From positions 1 through 64,000 of the forward strand of contig JABMNO010000020.1 in the NCBI GenBank assembly GCA_013204555.1: a stretch of DNA of 64,000 nt, read 5' to 3'. This document shows, one piece after another, positions 15,361-22,368 of the stretch. Positions within the stretch are counted from its first letter, which is position 1. Every line of letters starts with the position of its first letter. The stretch comes from Chloroflexota bacterium (GTDB lineage Bacteria; Chloroflexota; Dehalococcoidia; Lucifugimonadales; Lucifugimonadaceae). Under the pieces are notes generated by a model that saw nothing but the letters and a program-made list of their open reading frames with translations, made no database searches and was not told the origin of the DNA. Made by a program: the position numbers and the translations under genes.

Positions 15361-18300
15361 ATGAAACCGTTGTCGAACAGCGTTAGGCTCGTCGTCATAT
15401 TCATACTGACGGCGTGCATCTTCGTGTGGCTGGGAGCAGGTCCACCCCGGTCGCTCAGTGCCGCCGGTCCGTTCGTTGTCAACGTTACTGATGACATAAG
15501 TGATGGTGTCTGTGACGCAGCTCATTGCAGCCTTCGCGACGCTATTGAAGCCGTGAACTCATCCGGGGAGCTATCGCGAGTCGAATTCAACGTTCCGATT
15601 GACGATCCTGGCTACTCCGCGACCACGGAGACATTTCTCATCCGGCCAACGGCGCCGCTCCCGGCGATTACGGCTCCCGTGACGATCGACGGATATACAC
15701 AGCCCGGTTCTGTGATGAATACCGGCCTCCTCGCCATCGGACCGAGCACTCAGTTGAAGATCGAATTGAATGGAACTGGAGTTGGCACGACAACGCCTGG
15801 CCTCGTTCTCACGGCTGGTTCCAGCATTGTGAGCGGACTGGTCCTGACCGGGTTCCCTGAAGAGGCGATACGGATTGACGGGGGAAGCGGTTCGATCATT
15901 TCCGGAAACTTCATTGGGATCAATCCTGCGGGTGATAAGGCTGCTCCAAATGCCATAGGCGTAAGAATCGTTGAATCCACAGGCAACACAATTGGCGGCT
16001 CTGCTGCCGCGGCCACCAACCTGATATCTGGAAACTCAGATAGCGGGATCGTGATCTTTGGCGGCGGAAGCCACGCAAATCGCGTGATTGGTAATCAGAT
16101 CGGCACTGAGCGGTTCGGGCTCGGCAAGATCGGCAATGGAATCAATGGAATAGCGATCTTTGAGGCTCCGAATAATCAGATCGGAGCGCCCAGCGCCAGA
16201 AACGTAATCTCGGGCAACCGTACTGGAATCCAGATCGTTGGAACTGGCTCGATCGGGAATATCGTGCAATCGAACCTCATCGGCGTAACTGGAACCGGAT
16301 TGAGCGCCCTTGGCAACTTCTGGGCGGGCGTGATGATCATAGGTGCTCCGAGCAATATCATCGGCGGCACAGGGGTGGATGAGGGGAACGTTATCTCGGG
16401 CAATCAGGCTGAGGGAATCTCAATGTTCAACCCTGAATCTATCGGCAACAAGATTGAAGGAAATCTGATCGGTCTGTCCAGCGATGGATCCGGCGCGATC
16501 GGAAATTTTCTGCAGGGCGTTGCGATCTGGGCGAACGCGTCCCAGAACGCGGTAGGCGGTCTATCTGCGGGGCAGGGGAACACGATCGCCAACAACGGAG
16601 CTGGTGGCATTCGGATCGAGTCGGGCGACCGAAATTCGATTCTTGGAAACCTGATCTACGACAACGCAAACATAGGGATTGATCTCAATTTCGACGGAGT
16701 CACTTTGAACGACGCGATTGACGCTGATGGCGGCGCCAATCTGACGCAAAATTTTCCAATACTTGTCGGTGCGTCACGCAAGGGTTCGGGGATGGCGGTG
16801 CGGGGGACGTTGAACACAGCGCCATCAGAGACCTTCACTGTTCAGTACTACTCGGCAAGCACATGTGACATCGCTCTACACGGTGAGGGTGAAGTGTTAC
16901 TGGACACGGTCTCCGTCAACACAGACGTCCGGGGTGCAGCGACGCTCGACCAAACAATTCCAGCGAGCCTGACCGTGGGCACGTCGATTTCAGCAATCGC
17001 CACCGACAGTCAGGGGAATAGTTCCGAGTTTGGGCGTTGTGTGCAGGTGATCGCCGAGCCGACTTCAAGTGTTGGGGGAGTGGTAAGCAGCGAATCGGTT
17101 GGCAGTGCTGAGTTCGCATCGGTCTCGCCGACTCTCACAGTGGAGATCGAAGGTGGTGGGACTCAACAGGTATCTGCGGATATTGATGGCCGATACTGGC
17201 TCGTCGGCCTCCCGATCGGTCGGCACAATTTTATCGCCGATTCAAATAGCCACTTACCTGCGCGAATCGCGAACGTAACCATCGACGGTGGTGTCTTTCG
17301 ACTACCAGATATTCAGCTGGTGAGTGGCGATCTGGACGACTCCAATGGAATCGATATTGCTGACATCATCATCCTTGCCACCTCGTTTGGCGCGCCGACT
17401 TCAACCCGAACCGATTCAAGTGGCAGGCTGGTCGATTTCAATGGTGATGGCGTCGTGGACATACTCGATGTCTCAGCGCTTGCTGGCAAAGTGGGCTTGT
17501 CCGGCGATCAATCGTGGACCGGCTCGATCATTACCCCGGACCCGAGATACGGTGCGGTGCTCCACACGGTAGACCCGACGGAACAGGACGAGCTGATATC
17601 GCGAATTGGCAACGCATGGTTCCTCGACGCCGGCTACGATCCGATACTGCCGGCTCTTGCCAACAAGGTCATGTGGGTTGGCAGCCTCGATGGCTTGAAC
17701 GCGTCTGAGCCTGGCCCAACTCCGGCGGAACTGGCGGAGGCGGCCAACCTTCACCGCGGTGCGGCGTGGCTCCTGGCGAACGAACCCAACCGACGCGCTC
17801 CGTACGCTGTCGCTAACGTAATCGACGAACTTCACGACTCGTGGGAAGCGATCAAACTCGCAGACCCGACCGCGCTGATCATCAGCCCACCAGTTTTGAA
17901 CTTTCTCTTTACATGCGTTGGCTGCGAGCCATTTACGATGGGGCAGGTGTGGTGGGATGAGTTCATTGCGGAGTACGCCGTACGGTATAGCGAAGAACCA
18001 CCGATAGATATCTGGGCAGTCAACGCGTATCCCCTGAACCTGCTCGCTCTACCCACCGTTGATTCTCTTGCGACCGTGAGGCAGGTGATCGGATTCCGGT
18101 CGTGGCTGGATAGCCGTCTCGCATCAAGAGGGAAGCCAATATGGGTCACGGAGTTTGGGTCGCAGTGGGGGTTCAACCAGCGGGTATTCGACGCAGCAGG
18201 ATGTGTGGGGCGAGCGGCTCCCGGTGGGACCTTCCAGACAGATGCGGTGAACCAGTTCCTCACAGAGGTTTACGACTGGTTCGAAGCAAACGCCACCGAC

Positions 18301-18462
18301 CAAAATATCCAGCGATGGTTCCAGTACATCGCGTACCAGGACACCTCTACGTGCAACGCGGACTCGTACACCGGGCCTACGCTCTTTGATGGGCCCGCGA
18401 CCAATGCGAACCTGACGGCGGCAGGGGAGTTGTACCGGAACAGGATTGTGGGTTTGAAATGA
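15361..18462 (+). CDS. Secreted beta-helix / dockerin / glycosidase-like protein
   Basis: 1033 residues, ATG at 15361. Domains in order: signal peptide (about 1-36, VVIFILTACIFVWLGAGPP...LSAAG); a CSLRDAIEAVN motif (CSLREA-type) near 55; a long right-handed beta-helix (about 90-460) built from N-x-I-x-G-N repeats such as NVISGNRTGIQI, NLISGNSDSGIVI and NLIGLSSDGSGAIGN; beta-sandwich modules to about 650; a dockerin-type calcium-binding duplication (GDLDDSNGIDIADI at about 656 and VDFNGDGVVDILDV at about 692); and a C-terminal TIM-barrel-like glycosidase domain (about 740-1033). The last has N807-E808-P (acid/base candidate) and WVTEFG with Glu931 (nucleophile candidate), as in clan-A and Asl1-like hydrolases. 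With the cohesin-like gene upstream it suggests surface display of a polysaccharide-active enzyme. The substrate is unknown. Confidence 0.85.
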   Translation: MKPLSNSVRLVVIFILTACIFVWLGAGPPRSLSAAGPFVVNVTDDISDGVCDAAHCSLRDAIEAVNSSGELSRVEFNVPIDDPGYSATTETFLIRPTAPLPAITAPVTIDGYTQPGSVMNTGLLAIGPSTQLKIELNGTGVGTTTPGLVLTAGSSIVSGLVLTGFPEEAIRIDGGSGSIISGNFIGINPAGDKAAPNAIGVRIVESTGNTIGGSAAAATNLISGNSDSGIVIFGGGSHANRVIGNQIGTERFGLGKIGNGINGIAIFEAPNNQIGAPSARNVISGNRTGIQIVGTGSIGNIVQSNLIGVTGTGLSALGNFWAGVMIIGAPSNIIGGTGVDEGNVISGNQAEGISMFNPESIGNKIEGNLIGLSSDGSGAIGNFLQGVAIWANASQNAVGGLSAGQGNTIANNGAGGIRIESGDRNSILGNLIYDNANIGIDLNFDGVTLNDAIDADGGANLTQNFPILVGASRKGSGMAVRGTLNTAPSETFTVQYYSASTCDIALHGEGEVLLDTVSVNTDVRGAATLDQTIPASLTVGTSISAIATDSQGNSSEFGRCVQVIAEPTSSVGGVVSSESVGSAEFASVSPTLTVEIEGGGTQQVSADIDGRYWLVGLPIGRHNFIADSNSHLPARIANVTIDGGVFRLPDIQLVSGDLDDSNGIDIADIIILATSFGAPTSTRTDSSGRLVDFNGDGVVDILDVSALAGKVGLSGDQSWTGSIITPDPRYGAVLHTVDPTEQDELISRIGNAWFLDAGYDPILPALANKVMWVGSLDGLNASEPGPTPAELAEAANLHRGAAWLLANEPNRRAPYAVANVIDELHDSWEAIKLADPTALIISPPVLNFLFTCVGCEPFTMGQVWWDEFIAEYAVRYSEEPPIDIWAVNAYPLNLLALPTVDSLATVRQVIGFRSWLDSRLASRGKPIWVTEFGSQWGFNQRVFDAAGCVGRAAPGGTFQTDAVNQFLTEVYDWFEANATDQNIQRWFQYIAYQDTSTCNADSYTGPTLFDGPATNANLTAAGELYRNRIVGLK

Positions 18463-18522
18463 GGTGGCGTCTTTATGCGTCCGCACCGTCGTTGTTTGGA
18501 GAGGAGCGTCGGTTGCCGCTCG

Positions 18523-18545
18523 TCCTTCGAGACCCTCAGGATGGC
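18523..18545. repeat. Short dispersed intergenic repeat, copy 1
   Basis: TCCTTCGAGA-CCCTCAGGATGGC, matching 22 of 23 bases with 20391-20413. Both copies lie just after the end of a gene in non-coding DNA. Confidence 0.6.
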
Positions 18546-18647
18546 TGACTTTCAATCGGGAGCCTGGGGCTGGTTGGTTATTGAGTAGTGTCGGGAATGT
18601 TCTGCAAATACGGTGAAGAATAAGACCACAGCGGCTCGAACGATTAA

Positions 18648-18839
18648 CTAATCGAGTTCGTAGGCTCCGTGGCAAAGATCGCGGAGTACTATCTGATCCC
18701 CGTACTTGAAGCGCTTATCACCGCATTCGCCTTCACCATTCATGGCTTCCATACCGACAATGAAGCCGCCAAACAGCTCAATCAGGCACGCAACAAACTG
18801 TTCAATGACATGGAAAAACCCCAAGCTCCGGCAGCCTGA
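18648..18839 (+). pseudogene. Transposase/integrase-core (rve) remnant
   Basis: One frame between a TAA at 18645 and the TGA at 18837 reads SVAKIAEYYLIPVLEALI, then AFAFTIHGFHTDN, which matches the catalytic core of IS481/IS3-like DDE transposases (typically ...LEPVLEALL...F.I.GFHTDNGSE...). After the catalytic-Asp HTDN the match fades and the frame soon ends. No start, no N-terminal DNA-binding part and no terminal repeats are present, so this is a decayed fragment. With the flanking non-coding DNA it fills the gene-free stretch 18463-19029. Confidence 0.5.
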
Positions 18840-18962
18840 ACACCCTCACCTAAAACCGCCGTTCAGACTCATCTCTGGATTGGAAACAACTGTTGTGGAT
18901 GTGAAAGAACGTCTGAGTGACGAGTCCATCAGCTAATGAGGATAGATCAAATAGTTGTTTGC

Positions 18963-18981
18963 CGCGCTTTGACGCGGCGGG
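18963..18981. other. GC-rich hairpin
   Basis: GCCGCG and CGCGGC face each other across a short TTTGA-type loop, just upstream of the DinB-like gene. There is no T-tract, so terminator function is doubtful; it may be a structured 5' leader. Confidence 0.3.
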
Positions 18982-19029
18982 TATGCTCATTGAAAGGTGC
19001 CAATATCTACCGTTCAAACGGACCTAACG

Positions 19030-19458
19030 ATGCCAATTGATCCTGAAATTCTCGCAGCTAATACTCATCAGCTAAAGTGTCTCAAGACACTTGTAATGTC
19101 AGATTCTGATTACGGTGTTGATCTGGGGGGCGGATGGACGGTCTCCGTCGCGTTCGCACATATGGGGTTCTGGGATCGTCGACAGGCGGAGTTGCTTCGT
19201 AATTGGGAGATTGACGACCCTATACCGGAATCCCAAACCGATGATCAGCTCAATCTGGTTCTTGAGCGGTACTGGCAACAGATCACCCCCAATGTATCCG
19301 GCCACATGGCTGTTGATGTGGCTGAAGAGGTCGATGGGATCATAGCTTCGCTTCCTGATGAAAAGATCAATGCGTTCCTCGACCTTGGTACGCGGTTCAT
19401 GTTGGCACGCGGTGATCATCGTGAGGAACACATCGACCAGATCATGCGTGAACTCTGA
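19030..19458 (+). CDS. DinB-like (maleylpyruvate-isomerase fold) protein
   Basis: 142 residues from ATG at 19030; a GTG at 18997 is a possible longer start. AFAHMGFWDRRQ near the N-terminus and RGDHREEHIDQI at the C-terminus supply three His residues in the positions of the DinB four-helix-bundle metal site. DinB-family proteins include thiol-dependent isomerases and transferases and stress-induced proteins of unknown function. No signal peptide or membrane segment. The next gene (YaaA) follows after 51 nt on the same strand, so cotranscription is possible. Confidence 0.7.
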   Translation: MPIDPEILAANTHQLKCLKTLVMSDSDYGVDLGGGWTVSVAFAHMGFWDRRQAELLRNWEIDDPIPESQTDDQLNLVLERYWQQITPNVSGHMAVDVAEEVDGIIASLPDEKINAFLDLGTRFMLARGDHREEHIDQIMREL

Positions 19459-19509
19459 TAGTTTCAACCGTCCACATTCGGAACAACAACTAGAGCAAAC
19501 GGAACGTTA

Positions 19510-20328
19510 TTGACGCCCACCGCCCCACTAATCCTGCTCCCGCCGTCCGAAGGCAAGGCCTCCGGTGGTGATGGCGCGGCGCTTGAACTTGGTTCACTGT
19601 CATTTGGCGCTCTCAACCCGACTCGCACGAGGATGGCGAAGGCTCTTGTCGAACTCAGTGGGCGACCTCGGGTTGCCCGGAAGATTTTGGGTGTGAAAGA
19701 CGCGGCTCTGGAGCAGGCCAAGGCTGAGAACGCGAGCCTTGAGACCGCTCCTACGATGCGTGCGATCGACCGGTATACGGGTGTGATGTACGGGGCTATC
19801 GACTACCCATCGCTTGACGATATTGCTCGCGAATCGTTCTCCCAAAATGTGATCATTATGTCGGGACTTTTCGGAGTGGTTCGGCCGTTCGACATGATTC
19901 CGGCTTACAAGCTGAAGATGGGTGCGAAGTTGATCCGCAGTAAGTCGTGTGCTGCGGTGTGGAAGCCATTGATTTCGAAGTCGCTGTCGTCTGAAGAAGA
20001 CTACGGCGTGATCTGGGATCTGCTGCCGGGCGAGCACAGCGCGGCGTGGGATCCGACAAAGGTTCCGCACGAGGCTCGGTTCACGGTCAAGTTCCTGGAG
20101 CGACACGCCGACGGGCAGATCAAAACGGTTACGCATTTTTCCAAGCTGCTGAAAGGCGCGTTGGTCCGGCATCTCGTCGAGAACACTACCGCAGCAGGTT
20201 CGACTGAATCGGCACTGGAGTTGGCTGCGGGGTTCTCACATCCAGAGGGTCATGAGTTTCGGGCGGAGATGACATCTGAAATCGGCGGGGCTACGGAACT
20301 CGTGTTTCTCAAGGATGTGGGCGGTTAA
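19510..20328 (+). CDS. yaaA: YaaA family (UPF0246) peroxide-stress protein
   Basis: 272 residues from TTG at 19510; no ATG or GTG lies in frame near the 5' end, and the family motif LILLPPSEGKASGGDG begins at residue 7, so the start must be close. Other YaaA blocks: MRAIDRYTGVMYGAIDY, IIMSGLFGVVRPFDMIPAYKLKMG and the C-terminal THFSKLLKGALVRHL. YaaA limits intracellular free iron and protects DNA during hydrogen peroxide stress in E. coli (258 residues there). The function here is inferred from family membership. Confidence 0.9.
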   Translation: MTPTAPLILLPPSEGKASGGDGAALELGSLSFGALNPTRTRMAKALVELSGRPRVARKILGVKDAALEQAKAENASLETAPTMRAIDRYTGVMYGAIDYPSLDDIARESFSQNVIIMSGLFGVVRPFDMIPAYKLKMGAKLIRSKSCAAVWKPLISKSLSSEEDYGVIWDLLPGEHSAAWDPTKVPHEARFTVKFLERHADGQIKTVTHFSKLLKGALVRHLVENTTAAGSTESALELAAGFSHPEGHEFRAEMTSEIGGATELVFLKDVGG

Positions 20329-20390
20329 GGGGGACGAGCGGGTCGTGTTGTTGTTGAGTCGATGGAGCTTTGCCCGCGTCTGGAGGGGGA

Positions 20391-20413
20391 TCCTTCGAGA
20401 GCCTCAGGATGGC
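20391..20413. repeat. Short dispersed intergenic repeat, copy 2
   Basis: Matches 18523-18545 at 22 of 23 bases, including GGATGGC at the end. Non-coding; it lies between yaaA and the acetamidase gene. Confidence 0.6.
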
Positions 20414-20604
20414 GTGGTGATGAGTGGCAGACGCGTTACTGGAGCCATACCCGCAATCGGCGAGTACAGATCCTACTGCTATGCCTATCAGCTTCGTCCT
20501 GCGTGACATAGGAAGCCAGGGAGACCAGCCAATCGCCACTCGCCGTGCTAGGCTTGCGCCCCGTGTGGCGAGTGTCGGTTAGAACGAATTGAGAGGAGAT
20601 TCGC

Positions 20605-21555
20605 GTGAGTCAGGTCCATGAGGTTGTTGCTGAGACTTATTACCGAACTTTTTCACGGTCGTATCCCGTTCTGGCGCGAATTGCGGCTGGCGATACGGTG
20701 GTTACAAAGACGCTGGACTCAGGTGGGCAGGATCTGCATGGCGAGCATCTTCACGAGTCGGGCAACCCCCTCACAGGGCCTTTCTACATCGAGGGTGCCG
20801 AGCCGGGAGACTCGATTTCAGTTCACCTAAAGAAGATCCGGCTGAACAGGGATTGGGGTTACACGTCATACCGGCTTGGGCTGGTTTCACTGAATCCGGA
20901 TCATATTGAGAAGGTCTACTCCGACCAGTACGAGATGGATCTTGTGCGTGATGGTCGTGCCAACATGCTGCCCTGGGACATCGACCTGGAGCGCAAAACC
21001 GTACGTGCCCGCAAGCCCGGCAGCGATACGTCAGGATTGGAGTTTGATGCTGATCCGATGCTGGGATGTATCGGAGTGGCGCCTGAGGGTGATTTCACTC
21101 CGACTTCTGGTCCGTCTGGTCCCTACGGCGGCAATATCGACTACAACCAGATTCGTGAGGGAGCCACTGTGCATCTGCCCGTGTATCAGCCGGGCGCGCT
21201 TCTGTACGTGGGAGACGGTCACGCGCTGCAGGCGGATGGCGAACCGCTGGGCACCGGAATCGAGACGTCAATGGACGTTGAGTTCTCAGTGACCCTTCAT
21301 AAGGGCCGTGTGCTTAGCGGGCCTCGGGTGGAGTCGACGGAATACGTAATAAGCCTCGGTAGCCAGCCAGAGTTCTCAAGCGCGCTCAACCGCGGCCTGC
21401 AGATGGCGACGAGCGATATGGCGAGCTGGCTTGTGGCTGACTACAACATGGAAGAGTGGGCTGCCCACATGTTGATCGGGATGGTCGGCATCTACGACGT
21501 GGTCACCGTGGCAGGTTCCATGGCGCTAAGGGTGCCGAAGGCGAACTTGCGGTAG
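20605..21555 (+). CDS. Acetamidase/formamidase family protein
   Basis: 316 residues from GTG at 20605, with GAGAGGAG about 8 nt upstream deciding the start. FmdA/AmdA landmarks: GEHLHESGNPLTGPFYIEGAEPGD, DPMLGCIGVAPEG, SGPYGGNIDYNQIREGATVHLPVYQPGALLYVGDGHALQADGE and the late MEEWAAHMLIGMVGIYDV. These enzymes hydrolyse formamide, acetamide or related short amides to ammonia and acid; the His/Asp-rich motifs hold the metal/active site. Length is near the usual 300-330. The downstream gap contains the inverted-repeat element at 21618. No amide transporter is adjacent. Confidence 0.9.
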   Translation: MSQVHEVVAETYYRTFSRSYPVLARIAAGDTVVTKTLDSGGQDLHGEHLHESGNPLTGPFYIEGAEPGDSISVHLKKIRLNRDWGYTSYRLGLVSLNPDHIEKVYSDQYEMDLVRDGRANMLPWDIDLERKTVRARKPGSDTSGLEFDADPMLGCIGVAPEGDFTPTSGPSGPYGGNIDYNQIREGATVHLPVYQPGALLYVGDGHALQADGEPLGTGIETSMDVEFSVTLHKGRVLSGPRVESTEYVISLGSQPEFSSALNRGLQMATSDMASWLVADYNMEEWAAHMLIGMVGIYDVVTVAGSMALRVPKANLR

Positions 21556-21617
21556 GGGGCAGCGAGGCAAATAGCACTCGGAATTGTCCGACGGCCAGAC
21601 GCGATCCAACGCCCATG

Positions 21618-21816
21618 TCATCCAGAGCGAAGCGGCCAGCGGAGTCGAAGGATCTGGAGCGCGTGACAGCGATGTGCGCCAATTGGAGCCATTACTTTGC
21701 AACGTGCCCGATTGATTCTCCGGTGCCGCTGCATGGCAGAGCGAGTTGAGCGTTAGCGACAGACGCCTGTTTCAGATCCTTCGACTACGGCGCGGAGCCG
21801 CCTCCGCTCTGGATGA
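21618..21816. repeat. 199-bp nested inverted-repeat element (MITE-like)
   Basis: Outer arms 21618-21629 and 21805-21816 (TCATCCAGAGCG / CGCTCTGGATGA) are perfect. A second, inner pair 21644-21656 and 21773-21785 (GTCGAAGGATCTG / CAGATCCTTCGAC) is also perfect. The region between the inner arms is unique and non-coding. It fills most of the gene-free stretch 21556-21867. The inner arm shares ATCCTTCGA with the short repeats at 18.5 and 20.4 kb. Confidence 0.65.
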
Positions 21817-21867
21817 TATATCGGTCAAGCTGTGGAGAGATGAAGGAAGGCAATTCGTGAATTGCCA

Positions 21868-22350
21868 CTACGCGTTCAAGGCCTCCGCAAACTGCTCAAG
21901 GCAGCGTTCTGCAAAGAGCGTCATGTTGGCGTCGCGATCGGTAAGGCCTGTTTCAAGCGTGGAGACTCGATCTATCGGTCCGGACACGGCAACACAGGTG
22001 TGGCCTGCCGCGTCGCCGTAACTGTTGCCGATTGGGCCGGCAGCTCCGGTTTCGCTGATGCCCCACGTTGTGTTGAGCTTTTCTCGGATGGTGGATGCGG
22101 TTAGCGCGGCGTAAGGCTCAGAGGACGAGCGGACGCCGGGATGATCATCGAGGTCGATTTCCAGAAGCTCATCGCGCGCGGTTCCCGTGTACGCGACTAC
22201 CCCACCCATGTAGTACGCCGAGGCGCCCGGGATCGCCAGTAGCGCAGCTGAAATCAGCCCGCCGCCAGATGTCTCGGCGACGGCCACTGTCTCACCGCGC
22301 TGCTTCAGAATGGCGGCAACGTCATTTGCGAGTTCGTCTAGTTTGCTCAT
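21868..22350 (-). CDS. CinA C-terminal family nicotinamide-nucleotide amidase
   Basis: 160 residues, ATG at 22350, stand-alone amidase domain without the N-terminal MoCF-like part of full CinA. Motifs: VAVAETSGGGLISAALLAIPGAS, GGVVAYTGTARDELL and GISETGAAGPIGN with DAAGHTCVAVSGP. PncC-type enzymes deamidate nicotinamide mononucleotide to nicotinate mononucleotide in pyridine-nucleotide recycling. It lies 18 bp downstream of the MMPL gene's upstream-strand partner arrangement (its start is 18 bp from the MMPL stop) but transcription of both runs leftward, so the MMPL gene precedes it and they may share a transcript. Confidence 0.85.
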   Translation of the reverse strand: MSKLDELANDVAAILKQRGETVAVAETSGGGLISAALLAIPGASAYYMGGVVAYTGTARDELLEIDLDDHPGVRSSSEPYAALTASTIREKLNTTWGISETGAAGPIGNSYGDAAGHTCVAVSGPIDRVSTLETGLTDRDANMTLFAERCLEQFAEALNA

Positions 22351-22368
22351 CTAACTAACCTTGCCGCC

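Noticed and set aside
18706..18936. 76-codon open frame after the dockerin gene
   Set aside because: It is in a different frame from the transposase remnant that gives recognisable homology over the same DNA.
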